Assembly: GCA_900291925.1 (NCBI GenBank)
Contig: UWYS01000004.1
Location: forward strand, 992,001 to 1,056,000
Direction: 5' to 3'
From: Thecaphora thlaspeos
Lineage: Eukaryota > Basidiomycota > Ustilaginomycetes > Urocystidales > Glomosporiaceae
Length of the DNA: 64,000 nt
Part shown: positions 53,822 through 64,000 of the stretch, piece after piece
How positions within the stretch are numbered: position 1 is the stretch's first letter
How the letters are laid out: every line of letters starts with the position of its first letter
Position numbers and translations under genes: made by a program
The notes under the pieces: generated by a model
What the model was told of the DNA's origin: nothing
What the model saw: only the letters and a program-made list of their open reading frames with translations
Database searches by the model: none

Positions 53822-55902
53822 GTGAGTATCGCAAACAGCAGCATGTCATCGACGCCGGCGTTCAGGCTCGTCCATCGAACCATCCCCAAGTCCGACAAAG
53901 GGAGACGACCGGACGACCGGACGACCGGACGACCGACCTCGATCCTCTTCTGGCGGCGATGTGGAACGTGCCACCGTGACGGCCGCCCGGATAGGACGTG
54001 CCGATGGCGAGCAGATTCGACGAGCGACAAGATGGATCACTTACCACTCTGTTATTGCTGTTTCTCTGCTTCTCCTTTGCTTCTGTTGCCGACATGCTTC
54101 GCCTCGTTTCGACCTGCCGTGCCACTTTGGATAAACCTCGTATCGACCTTACTCTACCTTCATCCTTCGCCTGCCCCGACCGACCGTTTCGATTTCCGCC
54201 TCTTGCCGCACCACAACCCACTTCGAATTCGTCTTGTGATGGGACGAACCTAACATCGCATCGCCCTTGCGACTGATCCGGATCCCTCGACCGTCTTCTC
54301 TCCGGACGAATCGCACTGTCGCCCGAATCGCCACGAAATTCCTGCCGTTTCTTCCGCATCTCCCCCTCGCCTTTCGCCTTTGATGATGGGCCGCACCTTG
54401 CAGTGGTTCGCGGACCCAAGCACCACCTCAAGCGTCTTAACGCTCCCTCGTCGTGGATGCTCGACAAGCTGTCGGGTACCTACGCCCCCCGTCCCAGCAA
54501 CGGTCCCCACAAGCTCCGTGAGGCCCTGCCCCTGGTCGTGAGTATTCGTCGGCATTCGACATGAGTCTTGAACGTGGATATTGACAGGCATGACAAGATG
54601 GACGGAAGGCAGGGAGCTCTGATGGATTTCGAGACGGATCGGCATGACTCGGAGACCTTCACAACGGCTCCGGAAACGGACAGAGATGTGGACCGCGAAG
54701 CGGAGCTGGGGGCGCACGACGCGAGTCTCACCGTAGCGAGATCCTACTCAGGTCCGGCAAGACAAAGCTGGGCCCGCACGCCGTCTATACAAGCTCTACA
54801 GACGATGGGGAAGCGGTCTGACGAGCTGAAAGCAGGCAGATGCAGGCTGGGGCGGCTCGTTGATGAGCTCTATAACGATCAACATGCATGGCTTTCCTAA
54901 TGTCCCTCGGGACTTGCGGATAACCATAGCCTCGATTGTGTCTGAGGGGACGCTCTTTGGCCAGCGGAGGATTGAACGGAGAGGTATCGTGAGTGGCAGA
55001 CGAGAAGGAGAGAACAGGAGAGGCAGAGGCAGAGAGGAGACGATGGGAAGAGATCACTGCTGCACCGCTTGCGTGTCGAGCCAGACAGACGGGCGGAGAG
55101 CCACCTTTTCATCTGCTCTGATGCTCGAGCGACCAGGTATTACAACGCGTTAGCGACCGCACAGGAACTGACCCCAATCTCGCTCCTTCCATGAACCTTT
55201 TTCAATCTGCCGCTCGCCACAATCACCACGCCCGCGCAACAGATCCTCCTCCGCAACCGCTTGAAGTACGCGCTCAACGGCCGCGAGGTCACCGCCATCA
55301 CCGCCCAGCGCCTGATCAAGGTTGACAACAAGGTCCGCACCGACCCCACCTACCCCACTGGCTTCATGGACGTTGTCTCAATCGAGAAGTCGGGCGAGCA
55401 CTTCCGCATCCTCTACGACGTCAAGGGCCGCTTCATTGTCCACCGCATCACGGCCGAGGAGGCTTCGTACAAGCTGCTCAAGGTCAAGAAGGTGCAGCTC
55501 GGCGCCCGCGGCGTCCCGCAGATCGTTACACACGACGCGCGCACCATTCGATACCCGGACCCGCTGATCAAGGTCAACGACACGGTCAAGTTTGACCTCG
55601 ATAACAACAAGCTCGACGGCCTGATCAAGTTCGAGATCGGCGCCATGGTCATGGTTACCGGTGGCCGTAACCAGGGCCGTGTTGGCGCCATCACTGGCCG
55701 CGAGAGGCACATGGGCGGCTTCGACATTGTCCACATCCGCGACACGCTCGGACGGGACTTCTCCACCCGTCTCTCGAACGTCTTTGTCATCGGCGAGGGC
55801 GGCAAACCGCAGATCTCGATCCCCAAGGGCGGAGGAATCAAGCTCTCCATCACCGAGGAGCGAGACCAGCGCCGTCGTCAGAAGGACGCTCGTGGCGAGT
55901 AA
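53821..55902 (+). CDS. RPS4: 40S ribosomal protein eS4 (RPS4)
   Basis: Coding exons are 53821 (one base), 54404-54537 and 55243-55902, giving 264 residues, the normal eS4 length. Exon 2 begins TG GTT CGC GGA CCC AAG directly after a CAG acceptor, so the A of the start codon must come from an upstream exon. The strong donor AAGA|GTGAGTAT at 53822 provides it. Intron 1 (582 nt) would split ATG as [75 protein letters not shown] and the KOW-like [11 protein letters not shown] are textbook eS4. Intron 2 is 705 nt. The protein binds 18S rRNA in the small-subunit body. The upstream donor is inferred; the rest is clear. Confidence 0.9.
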
Positions 55903-56519
55903 AACCTGTCGCTTACAACAGTAACAGGACTTCCTCTTACCACTTGCAGCAATTCTATACGACCCCTTTTCTCCTCCGGCGTCCGTGCCGGTCCTTCATT
56001 CCTTCTCATTGCTCATGACACGACATGATCAATCCGTCACCCTACATCACCCGCACCCACCCACCCACACACACCCAAAAAGCTCGAGGAGATGCGACTT
56101 GCAACAAAACACCAGTTTCCTTTTTTTTTTTTCTTCTTTGAATCTCAAAATCGTGTATGGTCTTCTTGTCCTATGTCGACCGTCTTTTCTTTCGTTCTCG
56201 GTCCCTTGCCCTCTTTCCAGAGGGTAAGGGGTCAATCTTGGGCGGATAGGATTGTCCTTTCTTGAGAGAGAGGGGTGAATTCTCTTGACCGCCCAGATGA
56301 TCGCATCGCATGTCTCGAGACATACACAACACACGCTATCACCATGCAATGCCACCAGTCTCTTGAAAACCAAACCAGAAACCAAAAAAAAAAACACTCA
56401 GCCAAAACCGACCGTTCGTACGCTTTGCCTGTGCGATCGTGTGAGCGGCGAGTGTGGAATGAAAGGCTTGTAGTAGTAGAGTGTAGGGACGGCATTCTAG
56501 CATGGCAGCGTGGATCTCA
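55903..56519. other. Convergent intergenic region
   Basis: Contains the 3' UTRs of the eS4 (+) and TBC-Uba4 (-) genes, a T run near 56119 and an A run near 56385. No gene is seen. Confidence 0.6.
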
Positions 56520-59500
56520 TCAATACATGGGGAACCCCTGCTTGACGCCAGCGTAGGCTCTCAGACCACCGACTAGATCTGAAAACTCTATCTCCTCAGG
56601 CCGCACCGTCCTCGTTTCCGGCGTCGAAAGGGGATCGTGGTTTACTGTCTCCTTGACCCTCTCTTCATCCGCCCTCGCAGCCTGCTGGTCTCGTATAGCC
56701 CGTTGCAGCAACCGAACGGCGAGCTGCGAGTCGTTCCCCTTTCGACAGACCAGCAGAGGTGGAGACGAAGAAGAGGGGGAGAGGTGGGATCGGATCATCT
56801 CTAGTGCTCCGCTTGGATCCTTGACGAGGGTTTTGTAGGGTAGATCTGGTTGGCGAGCGACAGGAGTGAGGAGACGGGAGTGGGTCAGCGGGTTCGAGAA
56901 GGTGCTGCCTTGATCTGGCTGGCTGGCTCGCCGCTCTGTACTCACTGATGGATCCTTCTATACGCGTGATGCCGAACTCGACCGGCGGTCTCACATCGAC
57001 CACCAACCTCTTCCCCGCCGCCCTCTCCATCTCTTGCACCGTCACGCGCTTCACGGCCGCCTTCTTCGTATCGTCTCCCACCTCCTCTCGGCGAAGATGG
57101 CAGAAGGTCACGTAATCCTCCCTCTCGAGATCGGTGATCATCTCACCCCGTCCCACCTGGTCCGGATCGCCGCAGGAGCGACAGCTGGCGGTCCGTCTAG
57201 GCCGCAACTTGATGCTTCGAAAGGCCGTACCACCCATAGGGCTGACCAGCGTCATGGTCGGCGGCGTAGCTTCGCCGATCCGCGCGAGCAGCTTGACGCT
57301 TTCCAACGCCTGCATCGTCCCCACCAGGCCCGTGATACCGCCCAGAACGCCGCCGTCTTCGCAGTCGGTCACGTCTTCCGGCTTGGGAGCGACGGGAAAG
57401 AGGCAGCGGTAGCAAGGTCCGCGAAGATTGTCGCCGGTCGATGGTGGAGCGGCGGTAGCGGGCGGCTTGGCGGCAAATTGCGGCAAGATTTTCTTGTGCA
57501 GCACGATTAGCTGGCCATCGTAGCCCTGCGCCGCACCGCTGACCACCTCGACGCCCTCTAGCACGGCCGCATCCGAGATGAGGTACCTCGTCAGCGGGTT
57601 GTCGGTGCAATCGAGCACGAGGTCGTGACCTGCTATCATCGAGCGCGCATTGGCGCTCGAGATGCCAACCGGGCGGGCGATGACGGTGACAAATGGGTTG
57701 ATGGTCCGCGCGGCCTGAGCAGCCGACTCGGCCTTGTTGACGCCAATCTTGGCATCGGTGTGGAGGATCTGGCGCGCCAGGTTGGACGCCTCAACACTGT
57801 CGTGGTCGAGGATGGTGATCTGCCCCACACCAGCGGCGGCGAGGTACTGGATCGCAGGACAGCCGAGGCCGCCCGCGCCGACGACAAGCACTTTGCTACG
57901 ACGGAGGCGCAGCTGCCCCTTGAGGCCAAAGTCGGCAAGGATCATCTGACGTCCGTAGCGTTGGTATTCGGGCAGGCTCATCGGCAGGCCTGCCGTGTAG
58001 TGGGATGCCGTCGAGGTGATCTGCACCGGTGCTCCGGCAGTCACCAGGGGGCGATGCTGGCCTGCCTCTTCGTGGGCAACGCCACTCCGCGTAACGGCAC
58101 TGGGATCAGGCGTGGCCCCATGGACGGAAGCTGCCGATGGTGAGGGACTGGCGACTGCAGCCCCGCTCCCAGAAAAAGCGGACGACGACGAGGAGGCGGT
58201 GGTCGCTTCCTTCCCTGCGGTGGTTGTCGTACGCTTCGAGGGCAGGGTGGCCGAGTCAAATTCCTTTGCTGTGTCATTGAGGACGTCGCGGATGTGCTTG
58301 AGGGCGGTGAAGCTCATCAGCGTGTCGACGTCGCCCTGGTCCAGCTCGTCTGACGGTGCGGATTTGGTGCCGTCGCCGCTGCTGGTGGCGGTGGTAGTTT
58401 CGGCCTCGCGGCGAGAGAGCCAGCTGGTCTCTAGGACCTCGACGCACGCCGAGAGGGCGGCTCCGATTGCCTTGTTGGTGCTGGTCAAGCCTGCCAGCTT
58501 GGCCGTCAGCTCGGCCACGGATGCGCTCGACGACGCTGTGGCGGCGTTGCTCGCCGGTAGCCCGCTCGCGCGACCGACTGTTGCGGCGGCAGAGGACGCA
58601 TGGCGTGGAGGCACTGCAAGCTGCAACGGGGGCGAGGCAGCCGCGATGGCGGTATTTGCCGGCAACGACGAGAGGCTAGCGTTTGACACGGACTGGGCAA
58701 GCGAGTCGTTGAAGGAGCTCGGGAAGCCGCCGTTGCCAGCGATCGAGCCGGGCCCCGAGCCGGCCACCGCTGCTACGGTCCTCTGGACGTTGACCATCGT
58801 TGAGTTCAGGGCGCGATTGATACCGAGCGAGTCGGAGCGCTCGTACAGGCCGCGCGCAAAGTCGCTGATTTCCTCGGGGATGTAGGCGCTCGGCAAGATC
58901 CCGAACGATCGGCTCGGCGACAATGGCAGGGCGGCGCTGCTGCCGCCGACATTTGAGCCGGCTGTGGAAGCAGAAAACGGGTCGTCGGACCTTCTCTGCG
59001 GCTGCTGCGGCTGCTGCTGCTGAGGGTACGTTCTAGGGGAAACGGCCGCCTGACGGGATCCGGCGGGCGCTGGCCGCTGCCAGGAGGCAACCGGGTGGGC
59101 GCCGGACGGGACCCTGCCGACTGTGGCGAACTTCGATGCGGCCCGGGGAAGGTAGGGAGGGTATGGTGTCTCGCGCGACAGGGCAGGGCTCCTTGATGGG
59201 CTAGAGCCGTCGCCGCTGCCGATATTGCTGCCGCCCTTGCCGGCATCCGGGAAGCGCGGCAGGGTACCGAGCCTGTCGCGATTCTGCAAGACGACAGCGA
59301 CGCCCGACGTCGGCGTGGACCCGTTGTCGCGGAGGTAGGTGGCCTGCTCGACGAGCAGCTCGGTCCTGTTGTCGCCCTCCTTGGCAGCCTTTGGATCGAC
59401 GGACGGGTAGCGTAACAGCGTCGAAAGGGCGCCCGAGTAGTCTGCAGCCAGCAGCTCGTTTCTCACCCGCATCAGCATCGCCACACAGATGTAATCGACC

Positions 59501-60980
59501 AGGGCCAGCGAGGGGTCAGCCGCAAAGAGGCCGTCCCAGAGCATCAGCGCGTCCTCCAGCGGGAATTCGCGCGTGAAGATCAGCCGGATCCATCGCAGCG
59601 CAAAGATCTGCGGCTCAATGCCGAGGGTGTCGAGGTGTTGCGCGAGGCTAGGATCGGTGGTGTGCAGCAGCCCGCGGATCCGCTCGCACCTGGCCACAAT
59701 CGGTATCGGCGGTGTCGCCGGCGTGATCGAGGATGATGATGAGGGCTGCTGTGCGAGGCTGAACGACGAGCCTCTCGAGACGGTTCGCGGGATCGCGGAG
59801 GTGGGCTGCTGCTGGCTGGCTTCCGGGACTCGCCACTCGAACCAGCTCTTAGCGCCCTGCATCAGGATGCAGAAGAGCGTGTAGACGTCGTGCTCGATCC
59901 AGCGTTGGCTCAGGACGATTCGCATGACGTCCTGCTCGTCTCGGACGCTGCCGCTCCCGGACCTTTGCTTCTGCTCATACTTTTCCCTAACCGAATCGCG
60001 CTGCCGGACGAGCCAGAGGACAGCCAGCAGCTCGTGCATTCCCTGACGGTACCCGACATCCTCGTTTTGGCCGCACCAGACGAAGAGCGCGTTGGCCAGG
60101 CCCTTTTGCACCCGGGGCTCGCGAAAGAGCACAACGTCTGGAAAAGTCCGTTGGACGTCCTGCGCGATCGTCTGTCTAGTCTCTAGCGAGGCGTAGTGGG
60201 TCTTCCAGGGGTTCTGTGCGCCACATCAGCACGAGAAAAACCGAGGCCAGGACAGGTCAACAGGAGCAGACCAGAGGCCGGGTGCAAAGATCGTCAAGAG
60301 GAGGCTCACTGAGTCGTCGAGGCTGAGCGGGTTGTTGACGGAGAGGTCTCCGATGATGGCTCGGCCGCCTGCAAACGCCTGGCTTCGGCTGGAGCTGCTC
60401 CGACTGCCGCTGAGCAGGGCAGGCCGGGAGGAGGAAGATGAGGAGGCAGCGTCCCGGCGGCTGCTGCTCATTTGGGCCATGACCTCTTCGTCATCCTCAA
60501 GCCCGAGGTCGGGAGGATAGTTGCCATCCGGAGCCCGCAGCATGTCCCTGCGGAGCGCGGCGTAATGGGACCGATCCTTGTCCAGCACGGCGGTCCATGA
60601 CGAAGGGGTGCTGGAGAGGTGCTCGGACAGAAAAAGCTTCCAGTGGATCCAGCGCAGCGTCGGCCTGTCGCCGATGGGGACGTCGCCCTTCAGCGCCCTC
60701 GTGCGCAGCGACTGGCGGTCAGAGGCGGCGGCGGACGGCGAAGGGAAGATGTCTGACCATAGTTGTCTGAGCAGGCCGGGGGCGGGCCGAACCGCGGAGG
60801 GCGTTAGCGGAACATGAGCTCAGCAACGTCGTCTCGGCTATGCCGCCGGTCTCCTATCCGTCCCCTCGCCGATGGCAGGTATACTCACCTCAACCTCCGT
60901 GTCTCTGCATCGTCGTTGGCAGCTGCGGACTGGACGCGGTGAGGGACACGGCCCTGCATCGCTGAGAGCGGGTCCGCCAT
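56520..60980 (-). CDS. TBC-domain Rab-GAP fused to Uba4 (E1-like adenylyltransferase/sulfurtransferase)
   Basis: Four exons on the minus strand, 60980-60889, 60766-60310, 60213-56946 and 56845-56520, give 1380 residues; all introns (96-122 nt) are GT-AG and in phase. The N-terminal TBC domain (about 40-430) resembles TBC1D5. Its arginine finger IAQDVQR (I199, D202, R205) and glutamine finger YRQ (Y238, Q240) are intact. About 450 Ser/Ala-rich residues follow. A complete Uba4/MOCS3 module starts at 928 (MSLPEYQRYGRQMIL). It has the nucleotide loop GAGGLG (962-967), SNLARQILH, CYRC and CRSC zinc pairs, TDCEDGGVLGG with the catalytic Cys, and a rhodanese domain with C1306 in VCRKGNDSQ. Uba4 activates and thiocarboxylates Urm1 for tRNA thiolation and urmylation. 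One 3268-nt exon spans the junction without a stop. Confidence 0.85.
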
Positions 60981-61370
60981 GGCCTTGTTTGCGGCCGGCC
61001 GAGTAGCTGTTTGGGAGCTGGCGGCTGATGTGTTGATGAACGAGCGTGTCGATGAACTGAGAGGGCGGCTGGAGGGAGTTTGTATCGGACGTAGGCTGGA
61101 GAGACGGAGCAGGCCAGCGAGAGCCGGCGGTGGTGGTCGGGTTCGCCGGACCCTAACCTCAAGCCAGGAAGGGCAAGGGTGGTTTCGGTCCGCGTTCCGA
61201 CGAAAGCTTGAGTTAACCCGAGCGCGGAAAAGTCGCCGGATAATGGCTTGGAAAAAGGGATGTGGAGCTTCAGGCCGGGTTGCATCGAGCCCGCTAGCAC
61301 CACTACCACCATCGCCCCGGTCCATCCGCAGCCGTCCATTTCGCTTAGCCGCAAGAGGCCTGCCGCAACG
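60981..61370. promoter_or_regulatory. Divergent promoter of the TBC-Uba4 and TFIIIC genes
   Basis: About 390 bases separate the two start codons and must hold both promoters. The TFIIIC frame is open upstream to 61248, so part of this stretch could be coding. Confidence 0.5.
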
Positions 61371-64000
61371 ATGGCCGCCAGGTTAGCGCCGGGTACTTCG
61401 AGCGACCGAGCGGGCAAGGGAAAGGCGAGGCAGCTGGACGGCGACTACGACGACACCGACGGCATCTTGCTGCTCGACTCCTCTTCGACCCAGCTGCGCG
61501 TGCTGCTGGCTTCGGCCACCATACCGGGCCAGTCGGCTCGACTCGATAATCTACATTGGTCCGCCAATGGCCAGGCTCTCATCACGCTAAAGCAAGAAAT
61601 CGCCATCCTCACCCCCTGCCTCGGTCTTTACCCGCAGTCACTCGCCTCCTACCGCCTTCCCAACGTCGAGTCGCATCCGCGCTACTGTGACAAGTTTCAA
61701 CACCTCGTCCAGCAGATCGCCTACCGCTCCTTTCATGGAGCGGACCCTACCGTGCGCACCCGCTCGGCCATTACAAAGGACTATTCTGCGCTGCATCCGA
61801 CTGAGCTCGAGCCGAGCTGGCGCCAGGCGGACTGGTCGCCGCCGGGCCTGGGCATCGCCGAGAGCTCGCTCATCCTAGCGCTAGGCCACGAGCACGACCT
61901 CTATCTGATCGGCGCATCGAAGAACCCTTTTGGAACCAGCTGGCAGCTCTTGGCGCCCTTTGACGCAGAACATATCCGGCGACACGTCCGCAAAGAACAC
62001 CAGAAGGCTAGCAGCAGCGGCGGCGAGAGCTCGTCGGGGGAGGCCGTCTTTGCGCCAGACCTGGCGGTGTTTCGCCTCGAGAGCAGAGCACGCCAGATCA
62101 TCTCAGCAGCGTGGACAGAGTCGATTCCTGTGGTGGCCGGCGATGCAGCTGCGCTCGTCGTGACAGGCACGCGGTCGGGCCATCTCGCCATCTGGCAGTG
62201 CTCTAGGCAGATGCCAGCGCCATGCTTCGTCGCCTGTCAGAGCATCGGCGCATGGGACGTGCTGAAGGTCTGCGTCAGCCCGTGGTCGACCAGCGAGAAG
62301 GATGGCGCCGCAGCATGTCTCGTCGCCGCCCAAGATCGCGAGGGCATCGTCGTCTGGAGGATGGAGCGAACGTCCGACGAGCAAATCAATCTCACCCCGG
62401 CAGAGTCGCAACCTCCACCATTCGCCAACCGGATGATATCGATCTCGCAGTGGTGTGGAAGCGTTCTCGTCTACGCCACGACGGGCGAGGTGCGGCTCTT
62501 CGACTCAAACACCGCAAACTCCTGCGTCTATCAGCTGGATGACGGAGGCCGAGATGGCTGCGACCCGTTGCAACCAGCTGCAAGCATCCGGCCGGACAAC
62601 GACGGCCGAGCTTGCATCGTGACGCTGCAAGACGCGAGCCGGTACCGGATCCACCTCGATGCCGTCTGCAGCGGTCGGGGTGGAGAAGGAGCCGGCATCG
62701 TGCCGCTCCCGCCATCGATCGATCAAGGCTACGTCCCTGCCCTCGGCGACGTGCAGAAGCGGTACGATGCTCTGCAGCGGCTCCACGGGGACGCCAGAGA
62801 GGCCAGCCCGACGTCGTCGGCCACGTCACTGGCGGCGACGGTGCGTACTTATGACCCGGTCGCAGCGATGGGACTGTCGCTGTCGAGCAGCTCGCGGTAC
62901 AACCTTTGGCTGGAGTCGGAGCCAGGCCTCTCGACGGATCCTCGACTGCGAGCTGGAGGTCTGCTTGCGACCGCGCTGGCTTCGAGCGAACACATCGACG
63001 TCGCGACTCTGGCCCGGATCCGCCACATCTTTGCGCATTACCATGCATCGAGCGACCGCAACGCCTTTGCAGCTGGTCTTGTCGATGCGATCCTTCAGAT
63101 TTCGCGGGCGGCTCTGGAGGGGGCGTTGCTCGGGCTCGGGACAGGGTCTCAAGCTGTCGCAAATGGTGGGACCGGAAGCAACAGCAGCAGCGACGACGCG
63201 CTCCGGTCGAGCCAGACGTGCCTCTACGTGGCACAGTGGCTCCAGCGCGAGCACAAGGTCGATGATGGCGAGACGTCGGTCGCAGTCAAGCTCGCTCAGA
63301 GCGTCGATTGGTTCCGCTCGCTCTTGTTTGCGCGGCACCTAGGAGCGGGCATGGAGATGCTGGTGGCCGAAGCCGAGCCGGCCTCGTCGCTGAGCAAGGA
63401 CGAGGCCAACCAGGACGTCGAGGCATGCACGAGGCTCGTAGCAGCGTCCCACGCCCTGCTGACGTTGCGAGACGTCGATCGCCCGCTCTCAGCGGTCAGG
63501 ACGGCGTGGCTTCAAAGGGTGCTTCAGGGTGCCGAGGAGGTGCTCAGGAGGCTCAACGTGTCGATGGAAGAGGTCAAGATGCAGTGGGACGCGTCGCTGC
63601 GGGACAAGGGCTGCCTCGAGACAAACGAGGAGTGCGTCGCCTGCCGGTCGCCGCTCTCGCTCAAGATCGAGGGGAACAAGGGGACGATCGAGTGGGCCCA
63701 GTGCGCTTCGGGACACATGTGGCGTGAGTGAGCAAGCTAGAGTTCAGCTCCAGTGAGCCGTACCGGGAGAGGAGACTGACCGCCGACACCTTCTTCCTTC
63801 CTTCCTTCTCTTCCTCCTTCCTTTGACATCGTCTGCTTCGTAGCGCGATGCGATGTCACGCTCGCACCGCTGGTCTCTGTCAGCGTCCGGGCTTGCAGCG
63901 GATGCTGGGCAAAGTCGCTCTTGCCGGCAGAGCCCTGCTCGAGCCAGGAGCCCGGAGGCGAGGCGACGGTCATCGACGGCGAAGGCGAGCGCACCGACGA
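61371..64000 (+). CDS. TFIIIC WD40/zinc-finger subunit (GTF3C4/Tfc-like), 3' end outside window
   Basis: Exon 1 (61371-63723) and the start of exon 2 (63844 onward) are seen; the frame is open at the window edge. LDNLHWSANGQALITLKQEIAILTP is the typical N-terminal blade of the TFIIIC delta subunit. GTRSGHLAIWQC and REGIVVWRM are further WD-like repeats. A C-terminal zinc-binding domain starts near residue 755 (CVACRSPLSL..CASGHMW). The 120-nt intron joins it in phase to PRCDVTLAPLVS and RACSGCW, completing the putative TFIIIC zinc finger. The protein would help TFIIIC recruit TFIIIB and Pol III at tRNA genes. ATG 61371 has a good context (ACGATGGCC); an in-frame ATG at 61260 would add 37 residues. 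Confidence 0.82.

Noticed and set aside
54855..54950. Box C/D snoRNA-like pattern (TGATGA then CTGA) in the second eS4 intron
   Set aside because: The base before TGATGA is T, not a purine, and the flanks do not form a convincing terminal stem.

Overview
The window is nuclear DNA from a GC-rich fungus. Genes have short GT-AG introns, mostly 80-160 nt, with CTNAC/CTGAC-like branch points. The gene set is eukaryotic and fungal: Zn2Cys6 regulator, Uve1, Dal5-type transporter, cytochrome c, eS4. Protein style and intron habits fit a basidiomycete, probably Ustilaginomycotina; this is inference, because no rRNA or species marker is present. Splice sites below were read by eye and checked for phase; they are models without transcript support.

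Layout. 1-5.8 kb: secreted GH18 chitinase-like enzyme (+), then on the minus strand DNA polymerase epsilon subunit B (dpb2, six exons) and a P-loop sulfotransferase-like protein. 7.4-11.2 kb: a 1264-residue Q/H-rich PCL-like cyclin (-). 11.2-17.2 kb: about 6 kb of gene-poor, microsatellite-rich DNA. 17.2-25 kb: Zn2Cys6 transcription factor (+), DUF985 cupin (+), a two-helix membrane protein (-), an intron-containing tRNA-Trp (-) and a signal peptide peptidase (+). 25.3-33.7 kb (all -): YTHDF-type m6A reader, cytochrome c, MARVEL-domain membrane protein. 35.4-37.7 kb: Dal5-like MFS transporter (-) with a reading-frame anomaly. 38.9-43.5 kb: a decayed DIRS-like retrotransposon (gag-like, RT-RNase H, tyrosine recombinase). 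44-49 kb: CoA-binding protein (+), aldose 1-epimerase with an apparent frameshift (-), UV endonuclease Uve1 (-). 50.7-56 kb: seven-helix orphan membrane protein (+) and ribosomal protein eS4 (+). 56.5-64 kb: a four-exon gene (-) joining a TBC Rab-GAP to a complete Uba4 (E1-like plus rhodanese), facing a TFIIIC WD40/zinc-finger subunit (+) that runs off the window.

Most genes are unrelated housekeeping neighbours and no biosynthetic cluster is visible. The most unusual object is the TBC-Uba4 fusion: a membrane-traffic GAP and the Urm1/tRNA-thiolation activating enzyme share one reading frame with no stop across their junction. Other points of interest are three in-frame TGA codons in the retroelement where Trp would fit, a start codon apparently split by an intron in the eS4 gene, an MCB-like ACGCGT upstream of dpb2, and a recurrent TACTGTA/TACAGTA motif whose 14 noted copies all lie between host genes.
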